Source: Polytrichum commune (lineage: Eukaryota > Streptophyta > Polytrichopsida > Polytrichales > Polytrichaceae). From it: a stretch of DNA of 64,000 bases. Made by a program: the position numbers and the translations under genes. Below are positions 21,431 through 32,320 of the stretch, piece by piece. Where the stretch lies: assembly GCA_950295325.1 (NCBI GenBank), contig OX485804.1:4156001-4220000 (forward strand). Reading direction: 5' to 3'. The notes beneath the pieces were generated by a model. That model had not been told where the DNA came from, did not search any database, and saw only the letters and a list, made by a program, of their open reading frames with translations. How positions within the stretch are numbered: position 1 is the stretch's first letter; every line of letters begins with the position of its first letter.

Positions 21431-22212
21431 GGTGCCCCCGTCCCGTTCCAAAAAGGGAGATGAAAGATTCCGTGAACATAAAGCTTGGGGTGCAAGGTTT
21501 TATTAAGTATTGGAAGGATACGGCAGATCAAGATAGTTCGGGTCAATATATGGAGTCCATTGCACCAACAATTTTATATTGGGAGAATGTGCTTGCGGCT
21601 ATGGATCAACCTTTACTCCCAACTCCATCTGAACTTAGCGAGCCATTCTGGCCAGCTACACGGTTCTCCATTGCACCAACCCTCCATGTGGATAATGTGC
21701 ATCTACTTGAGGAAAACATCACTGATTATGCTTACGTGGGGCCAGCTAGTTCTCGACCTGTTGAGACCTTCCGTCCCGGCGCACATATCAGGATTGGCCA
21801 TTATGTGTTACTACGTCCTAGTGAGGATTGTCCTAATCCAGTGTGGATGGGACGAGTGATTTCTGAGCCGAATTTGGCACATATCGGTCCTAATCCTCGT
21901 TCCATTGAGATTGTCTATTATGTACCGGTCCTTGGCCACAGGAACAAGAAGACCTTAGACGAACGTTATGAGGAATGGGACACGGCAAAATCTTTTCGAT
22001 GGACGAGGCTCAAGGACTATGCACCACAACATCAATCCCTAGATTGTGTTGTGGCATCATGGGCAAGACAAAGGAATGCGTCCGATGACAATGTTCTCAT
22101 CCCAGCTCGGCAAATTCTTTTCGCAAAGGATAATTTAGATCGATGCACTAGAGGTGAGAAAATGACTGATGGAGATACTTTCGAGGATGGGGTACCAACA
22201 GAAGACCTCTAG
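21431..22212 (+). CDS. Last exon of the DUF7869-type protein
   Basis: It follows the acceptor gtttgtttttgtag. The joined codon (G+GG) gives ...MVPT-GCPRPVPKREMK, exactly in phase, and the frame ends at a TAG-proximal acidic tail (EDGVPTEDL). The 260 residues include FRPGAHIRIGHYVLLRP and NPVWMGRVISEPN, then IEIVYYVPV. This small beta-barrel-like pattern (BAH/SH3-like) often accompanies chromatin- or transposon-derived proteins, and its identity is inference. A second part (RWTRLKDYAPQHQSLDCVVA) is unfamiliar. Together the two exons encode about 948 residues. Confidence 0.75.
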
Positions 22213-22765
22213 ATTAAAGTTGCCTTGCTCATTCCTGGGTATCTACGGGTGGACTCTCATGGGTGGGCTAGATGGTTGACACCATCTAGCATGTTTGGAG
22301 CTCAATTTTAATTTTGTGAGCATTAATTAGAGAGCCGTAGACATTGACATTTGTCCCACGGATGTTCAAACTACCACTTTTAAAGGCATCTTTTTTTGTG
22401 AATTTTCATGTGCATTGTCATATTAGCCAACATGTTTAATATGTGGGAGTCGTCCAATGTCGTCCAATGTTTAATAGTCCACGGGTGTTCACCCATGGAG
22501 TGTAGGCACAATCCTTTTGTCTTCCTTGATGGGATCCTCCATATTACAATTGATTGTTTGCCCGGTTTCATTGGAACACTTGGTTTGTGGAGGCTAAAAC
22601 CTCTACGGGTATTCTCTTGTACAAAAAATCAATCATTGCGTTCCCATCACGTTCCCCACATTAAAATGAGCGGACCATTTGTCTCATTTTAGTTAATATC
22701 CCCATTACCGCTCTTGATGACTATGGCCAGCCATTGCCTCCACGCACCTTGTTGTTCTAGAGTTA
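22213..22765. other. 3' flank with intact and decayed palindromes
   Basis: One near-intact copy is at 22478-22499 (TCCACGGGTG, TT, CACCCATGGA). Decayed traces lie near 22245 (CTACGGGTGG), 22356 (CCCACGGATG) and 22602. No gene was seen. Confidence 0.7.
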
Positions 22766-23044
22766 GTGGTGAGAGTACTCACAACTGCAGCATCTGACCA
22801 GAATTCCACATTGGTGAGTGCCAAGGTTATCCCTAGATACTTGTTGACCAAAGAGAAACTTAATAGAAAAGATTTGAAACTAATAACCTTGGAGGATCAC
22901 CAATGGCACTTGAGGTCTTCGGACCATAATTTTGTGGGTGTAATAAAGGTCAAATGCGTGGAGTGTTGTAAAGAGTTTGGATTCACCATTGGAGATCATT
23001 CCAAAAACAAAATCCATAAGCTCTTGCCTAGATACTTGCTGACT
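22766..23044 (+). pseudogene. Decayed transposon-type gene fragment with CxxC
   Basis: It reads ...LEDHQWHLRSSDHNFVGVIK followed by VKCVECCKEFGFTIGDHSKN, a CxxC...H pattern like the zinc-binding box of plant transposon-derived proteins. It then stops. The first ATG is not preceded by a promoter. The same segment is repeated directly downstream with stops, so this is a remnant. Confidence 0.4.
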
Positions 23045-23222
23045 TAAGAGAAACTTAGAAAAAATCCTAAAACTAATAGCCCTCTAGACTCACCAATGGC
23101 ACTTGAGGTCTTCAAACCATAATTTTGTGGGTGTAGTAAAGGTCAACTATGTGGAGTATTGTAAAGAGTTTGGATCCACCACTAGAGATCATTCCTGAAA
23201 CAAAATCTACAACCTCTTTGCC
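22831..23222. repeat. Tandem duplication, ~195-bp unit, two copies
   Basis: Both copies begin CCTAGATACTTG and share CACCAATGGCACTTGAGGTC and GTAAAGAGTTTGGAT. The second begins near 23027 and carries stops and small indels. Confidence 0.85.
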
Positions 23223-23527
23223 AATTTTTAAAGAATCACTTCATGTCTAACTTGCATATTTGAAATTGGTGCCCAAAAAAAGGAGTCTAGTTTAGTGATC
23301 ATTCCCAAGGAAGTTTATTGTCTTGACCATGTATGACCATTGAGCATTAGTGGCTGAAGCCATTAAGATACTAAGTGTAATGAATGAAATCAATGCCGAT
23401 GAGATAAAAAAGAACCATTTGCTCTAGTTGGAGATCCTAAATTGAAGGAAGTTAGGTCATGTTGGGGATATGGCAAATAGTCAAGGGGCATTGTAGGCGA
23501 CAACAATTGAATACGTGAGCAACCGGT

Positions 23528-23731
23528 ATGTGCAACACATGGGTTGGTTCAAGAAAAACCATCGCTTATCAAAGTGATTCAAATTTGCATTTGTTGTTTG
23601 AGCCATTAGCTCAATTGAGTGTCATTGAGTTGAAGGTTCTTCATGATGCCCTATGTGATTCTAACTATGATGTGGAGGTGAACTATTTGTTTGAGGAAAT
23701 GCAAGAGTATAAATATTTAGCTACTCATTGA
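23528..23731 (+). pseudogene. Short coding-like fragment
   Basis: 67 codons (…NLHLLFEPLAQLSVIELKVL…YDVEVNYLFEEMQEYKYL) of protein-like composition, downstream of the CxxC fragment and possibly from the same dead element. No family was recognised. Confidence 0.25.
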
Positions 23732-24296
23732 ATTGTTTTGGGTAGGATTTTAGGTAGAGGTTGTGGTAATGTTTTTGGCAAATTGTACAATTTGGAGGGT
23801 TGGGGTTAGAGTTAGGGTTTGAACTTTTTGTCTTGAGCATAGAAAGTTGGATGTTGTGTATTGAGTGGTTTTAACAACTTGAACTTGAACAATGACAAAA
23901 CATACTTCATATTTGAATGTGTAACCCCTAAACAAACTTTGTGATTGGTGTTGGAAGGTTATGTTCTAATGCTACATGTATGGATGCAATTATGTTTTTA
24001 AGCATAAATTCTGGAAGCATTTGCATGTAACTTTTGAACGCATTAAAAACATGCATTATAATATCATTTTCATGTGTGTATGTTTTGAATGAATAGAGTC
24101 TAGTATACTACGAAGCTAAATTGTGTGGCTGCATGTTGTGTTGATGTGTGTATTATGCTCTTGTATGTGTAAGTGTTAGATTTTACATCATATCAATGAA
24201 AAGTATAATTTATAACTACTATATGCCCATATAAAAGAAGAAGAAATACCGAGTTAACCTACCCAAAGGGTCCTAAAAAACAGAGTGAATGTTAAA
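23732..24296. other. No recognisable gene
   Basis: AT-rich; nothing supported. Confidence 0.5.
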
Positions 24297-24660
24297 AATT
24301 GACACAATAGGGAGCGAGCACGCTTAAGTATGCGGAAAAAGTGCTCTAGTGCACTAAAACCATCATTTTTTTGGGGTCAAACGCATAAAAGTAGTAGCAA
24401 AGTGTTGTTTAAATTGGATTTTTTTTTTCATGGTGCCCTTTATTGTTGTGTTAGGTACTCAAGTATAGAAGATCAAGATGAGATCCTCAAGACTTATCAT
24501 TAAAGTATTACTCAGAAGGTAATGGCTAAATTTTGTTTTGGATGTAGATTTCATGACCTTGAATTTTTTGAAGTTGAATTTTTTTTCATGATCCTTGAAT
24601 CCATTATAAACTTGAGGGCACCAACACAAAAAGTTGTCGGAATACATCAATTTGATGTAA
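24297..24660. repeat. Dispersed repeat, copy 1 (partner at 42.44-42.81 kb)
   Basis: It shares AGGGAGCGAGCAC, AAAGTAGTAGCAAAGTGTT, CATGGTGCCCTTTATT and GATGTAGATTTCATGA in the same order and orientation with the second copy. Divergence is near 15% by eye. Ends are not defined and there is no coding capacity. Confidence 0.8.
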
Positions 24661-25382
24661 TTTTATCATGTTTAAAAAAAATTAAACAATTATGTGTTCA
24701 TTATATCTACACACGGGGGGAGCACTATCTTGTGAGCGGTGAGCAGTGAGCGGTAATTTGTGAGCGGTGAAGAAAACAAAATATTTGGTAATAGGACCCC
24801 CTAGTATCCTATAACCGTGGCCTAAATAAACAAATTTTTAGGGTTCAATAATAAGAAGATTGGGGAGGACAAACAATATGATTGCTAGATTGCAAGTAGT
24901 GAGCAATGAAAAATACCAATATGTACACGACTCGGGGTTGCTAGTATGTGAGCATGTGAGTGTGAACCTGTGAGCCTTCAATTTTTTCCCAGTTATGGTT
25001 TGTAAATCCGTTGGGGGCCTATGATTGTGGAATTACATGTAAGGGTCTATAGTCCAAATGAACAACAAATGAGAATGTTGCTATAACAATTTTGTATAAA
25101 AAATGAACTAATATACATTCAACTGTTGAGATAATAATAATGTAATTAGAGACAATGTGTAAGCAAACTCATGTTGAAAACAAGTGTAGCATGTTAGAAT
25201 GTCTCACTATAATACACATCAATGTAAAATTTGAATACATCATAACACCATCATGAGGGTGACATTTACGAAGTCCAAAATATAAAGAACAACAAAAGTG
25301 AATTGTAGATATAAATCGGGTAGTAAGTTTAAATTGTTGAAGTTCTTGGAAATCAAATATCAAAAATAAAAAATAATGGGCA
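24661..25382. other. No gene; short GTGAGCGGT repeats
   Basis: Four GTGAGCGGT/GTGAGCAGT words cluster at 24,731-24,770. The rest is AT-rich without features. Confidence 0.5.
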
Positions 25383-25970
25383 AAGGATCCATACCATCTG
25401 GAAGATAGTTGATGGACACATGCATATCAGCCATAGTAGCATCAAAGAGCTTCTCGGTCTCAATAGCCAACTGCCAAATACAAAATAAAGATTAGAAAAA
25501 TTGAATAATTGAAAAAATATTTTTTTTCAAAAAACATAGACAAAAAATTATCACCTGAGCCCACCAAGTAGCTTTATCAAGTCACTTAGGAAACTCTATA
25601 TCATTGAATTTTGGTTTCGGAAACTTGAGAGCCTCACAAAGAGTAAGTGAACTGTTCCTCCTCTCAAGCCATTTAATCTTCATAGATGTATCCATTGCCG
25701 AAGTTGCTAACATCCAAAGTTTTTCTTGAGTCATCTCAGGATTCTCATCGTGAGTTTCATAATGAGACTTCACCTGCTCTAAGAACATAGGAGAATGTCT
25801 AGAATCTGCAATGGGAAGTTGTTTCTTTAGTCCAAATGGGAAATCAATCTCACCCTCTCCACAGTTTTGGAAACAAATTCATCCACTGCACTTGAAGTCC
25901 AATGTGTAGAATCAGGGTATTTCTCATAAAATTTCCTTTGAGCAGTAGCAGCAACATCTCCCAACTCTTA
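25383..25970 (-). pseudogene. Decayed two-exon gene downstream of a ParB-like remnant
   Basis: Minus strand: the exon 25970-25555 has an acceptor (ccttggtgtag) and a donor (GCTCAG|GTGATA). A second exon from 25470 follows ttggcag and reads LAIETEKLFDATMADMHVSI to a donor at GATG|GTATGG. The first exon reads GDVAATAQRKFYEKYPDSTH, shifts frame near 25,840, then QVKSHYETHDENPEMTQEKL, and carries an in-frame TGA shortly before its donor. Good splice signals with two lesions indicate a recently dead gene. No family was recognised. Confidence 0.5.
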
Positions 25971-26495
25971 CTACACCAAGGAAAAAACATATCAGAGTAT
26001 GATAAATCACACATAATAAAAATAAGATGTAATAAAACATATAGTTGTAGAATTCAAAATAAAAAGAAAAAAAAATCATACAAGAAAAAAGAATGCGTGA
26101 AAAACTAATACTTTAGAAAAATAACCTAATATAAAAATTCATTAAGAGCCTCAACAATCAAAGGGAATCAAGTCCTATATTTGGATTTTGTTTTTGGCAT
26201 CAACGGCAGTAAGATCATCTTTGGAGATAACTTTTTAAATATATGAAAGTGGTTGTCCAGCAATGCTTTGAATGAGGAAAAGCTTATGAACAAGATTCGT
26301 ACAAACATGGCATTTTGGTTCCTCATGACAAAATAAAACAACCAATGATAAGCCAAGGAAAAGAAATACCCTATAAAAAAACAAACTTAAAAGAAAACCA
26401 AATGAACCGAACAAATAAAAAAAAACAAATGAAGAAAAGAACATGGTTGCAATATCTTCCTTGACGTCCAAAATAATACTTTCAACAACATAATA

Positions 26496-26834
26496 TCAAG
26501 TATGATCATGTGTATGATCTCGATTAACAATGGGCAACCATGCTTGCAAACGGTGGTTTCCCTCCCACTCCATGAACATTTTGCTAGAAAAAACTTTGAG
26601 GTCCTCATCAGTTTGCAATATTTTTTCAAAGACATCATTTGTCTGTACCCAATTTTCACTCCATGATTCAATGATGCTATCGGTAATATCTATTGTTTTC
26701 CCCTCATTGTTTTTGAAGGCCACGTAAAAAACCCCATTGTCCTCCATATAACCACAAGCAACAAAATATGCAGCCATGTTCATAACGTTATTTTTCAAAA
26801 AAGACCTAATAACAGATAATGCAGTATTCGACAT
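26496..26834 (-). pseudogene. ParB-like remnant with GNHR box
   Basis: 112 codons on the minus strand, MAAYFVACGYMEDNGVFYVA and later KMFMEWEGNHRLQAWLPIVN. The GNHR-x2-A-W box resembles the conserved GxHR box of ParB/Srx-like domains (compare HGQHTLAA in the gene at 4.3-5.6 kb). The frame then closes; AT-rich sequence and the dead exons at 25.4-26.0 kb follow on the same strand. I treat it as part of one degraded gene. The ParB assignment is tentative. Confidence 0.4.
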
Positions 26835-27144
26835 AGTGGAATGTTGAATTTTGATTTTGCCCTTGGTTGATACCTCAACCGTTCAAGACGGAAAAATGTG
26901 TTGACAGTTTTTTTTATTTTTAAAATGCATAGAATTGCAATTCTCATTGATCTTCAGAAAGAGGTACAACTTCCATATCTAAAGCACAAAAATATCATCC
27001 ATATAAAAAATAAATAAATAAAAATATATATATGAAAGAAATCATATGTACAAAATAAAATAATATACAAAAACATTTATGAAAGTGATAATATACATAA
27101 GGAAAAACCACATATGCAAAAAAAATTGAAATTTCAATAAGGGT

Positions 27145-27860
27145 GGTCGTAAACGGCCACCGTTGTTGGAGTACAAAACATTAAGGAAATGAATGTATAC
27201 ATGAAGAAAGAAACACATATAGAAAATAAAATGAAATTTCAATAAGGCTGGCCGTTAACGGCCATCCTTGTTGAAGGAAAAAAAAATAAGGAAATGGGTG
27301 TATACATGAAGAAAGAAACACATATAGAATAGAATCTGGAATTTTAATAAGGATGGCCGTTAACGGCCATCCTTGTTGAAGGAAAAAAAAGTAAGGAAAT
27401 GGGTGTATACATGAAGAAAGAAACACATATAGAATAGAATCTGAAATTTTAATAAGGATGGCCGTTAACGGCCACCCTTGTTGGAGGAAAAAAAAATGAA
27501 GGAAATGAGTGTATACATGAAGAAAGAAACATATATAGAAAAGAATATGAAATTTCAATAAGGGTGGAAATGAGTATATACATGAAAAAAGAAACACATA
27601 TACCAATAAATCTGAGATGCAACCAAGGGTGGCCGTTAACGGCCACACTTGTAGATGGAACAGACATAAGAAATATATCTATATATGTGATTTATTTCAA
27701 AGAAATTATGATTTTAAATGAAGACTGAAATCCAAGAAGGGGTACCCTAAACTAGAAAATAGAAGTTAGCATCATACAAGAGGTGGCCGTTGACGGCCAC
27801 CCTAAACTAGAACACAGAAGTTGGCATCATAAAAAGGGTGGCCGTTAACGGCTACCCATT
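27145..27860. repeat. 105-bp tandem array centred on a GGCCGTTAACGGCC palindrome
   Basis: Palindrome copies start at about 27145, 27250, 27355, 27460 (spacing exactly 105 bp), then 27631, 27785 and 27840. One unit near 27,565 has lost its palindrome. The extended form is GGTGGCCGTTAACGGCCACC. Spacers are AT-rich and share GTATACATGAAGAAAGAAAC. Since 105 is a multiple of three, a 155-codon minus-strand frame with a 35-residue repeat stays open; I treat it as an artefact. Confidence 0.92.
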
Positions 27861-28340
27861 TGGAAGAGACATAACAGCTACACCTTGATTTGAATCAAAG
27901 TGTATAACGTCAATATTCCGGAGTTGCTATAACGTTTTCAAATATTCTATTTTATTTCCGAAGAAAATCAAGTGCATAGATTATAGCCTTGCCATTTACT
28001 CCAATTTTTTTCAGAATGTTTGGAGATGATACCAATTTTACATAAATCGCCAAAGTCTACTAAAATTAATATGGTTAGATTTCCTGCATAAAATCTTCAT
28101 TTTTTGAAGATTTCAGAAGTATCTAAGATGCTCTAATTGTTTTTTGGCTCTAAAACATGCAAAATAAAATCATTTTATTCATGCTATATACCGTTGGAAT
28201 CGTATTCTTGGTGTGCATAATATAGTATACATTATATACCTCCAAATTTATTTTGATTTTAAAGTTATTTTATTACGATTTCGTTCGTACAACCTACCTT
28301 GATCTCCGCCTAAGAAGATTGTTCTTCTTTTTCGTATTTT
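27861..28340. other. No recognisable gene
   Basis: AT-rich spacer; nothing supported. Confidence 0.5.
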
Positions 28341-28580
28341 GTGGCGCATTTCTCCATGGTTGCACGTGAGCGTACATGTCTTTCCTATTGGTCTACGAGC
28401 TTGGATAAGGTGATCCAAAAATATATCAAACCATCCTTGCAGTTTCAACACAAGCAAATATGCAAGGATTACAAAGACGCGAAAACAATGGACGATGCCG
28501 AGACTAAGTATCATGTGATTCGTTCTTGGTGGTTGTCATCCGGATCTGCCTCGGAAGAAGGCATCCTTGGGTCCATCTAA
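28341..28580 (+). CDS. Short coding-like frame, family unknown
   Basis: About 80 codons with higher GC than the flanks (…LDKVIQKYIKPSLQFQHKQI, then CKDYKDAKTMDDAETKYHVI…WWLSSGSASEEGI). It has no ATG at its start; internal ATG at MVARERTC is possible. No continuing exon was found. It may be a fragment of a larger gene. Confidence 0.3.
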   Translation: MAHFSMVARERTCLSYWSTSLDKVIQKYIKPSLQFQHKQICKDYKDAKTMDDAETKYHVIRSWWLSSGSASEEGILGSI

Positions 28581-29077
28581 CTTACTTATAATGGGATTGT
28601 CTACATTTAATGGCCCCTTCATTATTTGGAATTCCTTTATAATTTTTATTTCAAATGATTTTAATCCTCTCTATATTATGCCGCACGTCATTTTTAAAAT
28701 GCACTAAGTGATCTACCCATGGTAGCTCACTACCCCTTTGTTTTGGACCCTATGGTTTTGTATCAATATTTGGCAATAATGAAGTGTTCCACCTGTCAAA
28801 TTTTGTATACTTGATTTTATAATATTTTATAATATAAAATGTTATACTATATATAGATGTATATATATGTATAGTTGTATAGATGTGTGTATATTTATTT
28901 TTTTATTTTTTATTTTTAATATGTATATTATTTTTTATTTTTAATAATAATAATAATAATAATAATATATTATATTATATTATGCAAAATATTTCAAGAA
29001 ATGTTTCACACAAACAAGGAGTGTGTGGCACATGAAGATTGTCTTGAAGTCAATTTGTTCCATACTAGACTCATGTG
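28581..29077. other. AT-rich stretch with (AAT)n microsatellite
   Basis: TATA-rich words at 28,840-28,900 and (AAT)n/(ATTAT)n at about 28,938-28,981. No gene was seen. Confidence 0.6.
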
Positions 29078-29324
29078 GAGGCCACACACGTTTTGAAACG
29101 CCGGTTTCAAAACGGATTTTGGTAAGCCAAGTAATAAACATTTGGCTTTGACATGTGCCTAACTTCGAGGAGCTTGGTTTCAAGCCTAGTCCATCTTCTT
29201 TTTGGATTAAAATCATATGTTAAGACAATGATTTTGTAAGACTTAAAACCTCCATTTCCGAAACTTTTGCCTTGGCTTGCCAAATTCCATTCCAAAACCG
29301 GCATTGTCAAATGTGTGTAGCCTC
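29078..29324. mobile_element. MITE-like element with ~45-bp imperfect inverted ends
   Basis: The left end GAGGCCACACACGTTTTGAA...GCCGGTTT pairs with the reverse complement of the right end (GAGGCTACACACATTTGACA...GCCGGTTT). Length is 247 bp. No clear target duplication was found. Confidence 0.55.
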
Positions 29325-30071
29325 TCTGACTATTTGAAAAACCTTCAGAACATATACGATGCTTCAATTCATGAATATATTAAGTCTGTACATACATAGC
29401 CAGAAGCAATCCCCAAACAGTTGCAGTGCTCATGGCAGCCTACTTGGTACATAGACTCAACTCTGAATAAAGTAAACTTATAATGGTTAGAGCTTCCGGA
29501 TGCAGCTGCAGACAAGCTGAGGATAAAAAACTGTACTAGGTGATATTAATTTCTAAGAGACTGGACTTGCTTGTAAGGAATTACTGGTGTGAGGGAATTA
29601 ACATCAATAATTCACACCAACAATCCTTCAATAATCCTGAAGGTCATGTTCTTGTCAATGGTTGATAAACAGAAGTAGCATAAGTACACTAATTCTACAC
29701 GAGTGATAAACTGACTTGACTACATACTTATCCCACCTAGCCACATGACGTCAGATATGAATAAAAATATATACAGAAGTAATGAGTTACAAATGTCAAT
29801 GCAAATATGGTGATGAAGAGTGAGGTGTTTCTACATGCAGCCACAGCCAATGTGGCTTGCCTTTGAAGTTTGGGTTGGGAAAAATGGTCAATAACTTAGT
29901 CTGTAGGCTGTGAATCTGTGAACTCGACTCGGGCATTGCTACTTCCATTTTCTCTGTGAAAAGCCCGCCAACTCTGGTAGAAAACAAATTGGTCCAGAGC
30001 GCATTTGGATAACTTATGACATAAGTCTCTAAGGGCCTATAGATCCCAGTATCCTAATTTACATCATAGGA
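29325..30071. other. No recognisable gene
   Basis: No consistent frame; possibly the 3' flank of the minus-strand exons at 30.1-30.6 kb. Confidence 0.45.
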
Positions 30072-30600
30072 TTACATACACAGCAAGTAGCTAGTGTCGC
30101 CGAGTGAAGAAATTGTCGTGAAATTATTTCTGGCGTGGGGGAGGAGGCGGCCGAGGCTTCGGTGGTTGGGTTCCCACAGGTGGGTTCCAAATAGGGACCT
30201 TAGTGGTATCCCCTTCGCCAATGTTTCCACCATTGCTGCAGCTTGACATGGTAAACAACGATCGGAACGATTCCCAAAGTCGCACAGCCTCAACTTGCGA
30301 GTCTTGCTCCAACCAGATTGATCTACACCAGTGAAAACAAATTTGACAAATTAGGAATCAATCTCTAGTACCCACCGAGCAACCATAATTAACCTGGGCA
30401 TGCATAACCTCCAAGTCACAACAAATAATCTCAAATGTTGCAACATGATTGATTGCAACAGGAGGGAAAAAAGAAGAAAAGAAAAAAGAAAAAAGAAGAA
30501 AAAGTTCCAGCATGCCATGAAGCCCGACTCACCAGTCCTAAATTTGCAAAGAGCAAGCAGTTCAAACTCCCACCGAAACTGAATCTCCTGTTGACTGCCT
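30072..30600 (-). CDS. Possible two-exon gene end, family unknown
   Basis: The upstream exon (about 30,592-30,528) reads QQEIQFRWEFELLALCKFRT to a consensus donor (GGACTG|GTGAGT). After ~200 nt with a poly-pyrimidine run, a good acceptor (tcactggtgtag) opens the last exon. Phase 1 splicing gives QSGWSKTRKLRLCDFG...YLLCM (stop at 30072). An overlapping frame reads LEQDSQVEAVRLWESFRSLF... and ends PPKPRPPPPPRQK at 30124; it looks more protein-like but does not fit the splice phase. The true frame is unresolved. Confidence 0.35.
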
Positions 30601-30906
30601 TATTAATTCCTGCCTCTGTGACCGTTAAATTTGCTCAAGGCATGCAATCTCCTTTAGAGTGTAAGCGTAGCCTGATGATACTAGCCACAAAGTGAACTTA
30701 GTGAAGGAGAAGTTCGGACTGAAGAGTGTACAAGGGCAGTCGAGAATTTAAAGGTGTCATGTCTCAACAACTAGATGTGCAGCTGGCTGGCTTGCTTGAG
30801 AAGTAGGTGTAGTAGTTGGAGTTCATGTCTGCACAGACCTACCCGCAGTCAAAGGCCCTGACCTTCAAGGTAATTACAGTTACCCCAATCAAACACAACA
30901 CCTAAT

Positions 30907-31425
30907 AATTTAACTATCAATATTACTCGGGCATTTTACCCGAGATCAGAACCTAGTAATGGCCACAAAATTTGCTATAAAGTGACCTTCATGGGTAACA
31001 GAACGCGTTTTGGAAGTCACAGATGTCATGGTATTACTGATATATGTACTCATTTGTAGAGTTTTTCATTTTGTTTTGAGGCAATGGAAACAATTTTATA
31101 TCATCGCCCAAAAACATAGAAGGCCACCGGCCCTCCATGACCCAATTTTTCCAATTTAACTATCAATATTACTCGGGCATTTTCTCCGAGATCAGAACCT
31201 AGTAATGGCCATGACATTTGCTTTAAAGTGACCTTCATAGGTAACAGAAAAGTGTTTTGGAAGTCACAGTTGTCATGGTGTTACTTATATATGTACTCAT
31301 TTGTAGAGTTTTTTCATTTTGTTTTGAGACAACGGAAACAATTTTATAATTTTTATATCATCGCCGAAAAACATAGAAGCCCATTGGCCGGCCCTCCATG
31401 ACCCAATTTCGCATCCTACTAGCAA
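30907..31425. repeat. Tandem duplication, ~250-bp unit
   Basis: Two units share TTTAACTATCAATATTACTC, AGATCAGAACCTAGTAATGG and CATGACCCAATTT; the second starts near 31,157. Each starts with a small hairpin, CTCGGGCATTTTACCCGAG; in the second this is CTCGGGCATTTTCTCCGAG. No gene was seen. Confidence 0.85.
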
Positions 31426-31564
31426 CAATGATCTGAAGATTAATTGGGTGGTGGGTGGGTGCTCTAGAAAGCATCAAGTTACGAGTTCAATGATGCTTGG
31501 TGATGGCTTTGTGCAGACACCAAAAAAAGTAAGGTAGATGGGTCTTTAATGGTTACTTTGTCCA

Positions 31565-32320
31565 ACTAGATCACTTCTCCTAGGACATGAAACACACAGT
31601 TACTATGAGATGATTAGGGTATCCAGATCAAGGCCATAGCCATTATCCTCGTAAAATTTGGAGCTTGTATGTTCAATGTGTTATTCATTATCAAAGTGTT
31701 TGTGCTCGTTAAATTGTCATATAGGATCCCCAATCATGTTGGTTAGTGAACCTAGAACGGTTATCATATTTTGAGTACATAGTACAATCTCTTTTAAACA
31801 CATGTCTTTTAGGTATTTGTTCTTGGATACTCACCTAACCACATACCACTCTAATATAGGTGTTCAATTAAAATAAAAAATAAAACTAAGCACATCTATC
31901 TTACACTAAGTAGGCTTTTTAGTGTTGCAATGTTTTCAGTAGTATGACCTATTGTGTTGATACGGTACTAGACATGGGTCTAGAATGGTTACTTTCTCTG
32001 AAATGCCCACGATATGAAACACACGATTAGTTCAGGTTGGTAAGCAAAGTCAAATCAAGACCATAGCCACTTTCCTCACTTTGATTTCAGAGTTCATATG
32101 AATATTTCATGCATTATCAAAGTGAAGATTCTTGTGCTCATTAAATGATCGTAAAGGTCCCCCAATTATGTTGACTGTTGAACCTAGAACGATTATCATA
32201 TTCTAAGCACATTGTTCAACCTCTTTGAAACACATGTCTTTTTGAAATTCGTTCTCGAAGCCACACCAAATTACATACCACTCAAAAGTTATTGATGTCC
32301 TAATAAAAAAAGGAATGAAA
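31565..32320. repeat. Diverged direct duplication, ~320-bp unit
   Basis: Blocks 31,565-31,885 and 31,995-32,320 share CATGAAACACAC, GAACCTAGAACG.TTATCAT, AACACATGTCTTTT and ACATACCACTC in order. They are older than the neighbouring 250-bp duplication. Confidence 0.7.

Noticed and set aside
27181-27648. 155-codon frame with 35-residue repeats as a membrane protein
   Set aside because: It results from a 105-bp tandem array; the hydrophobic look comes from AT-rich spacers.
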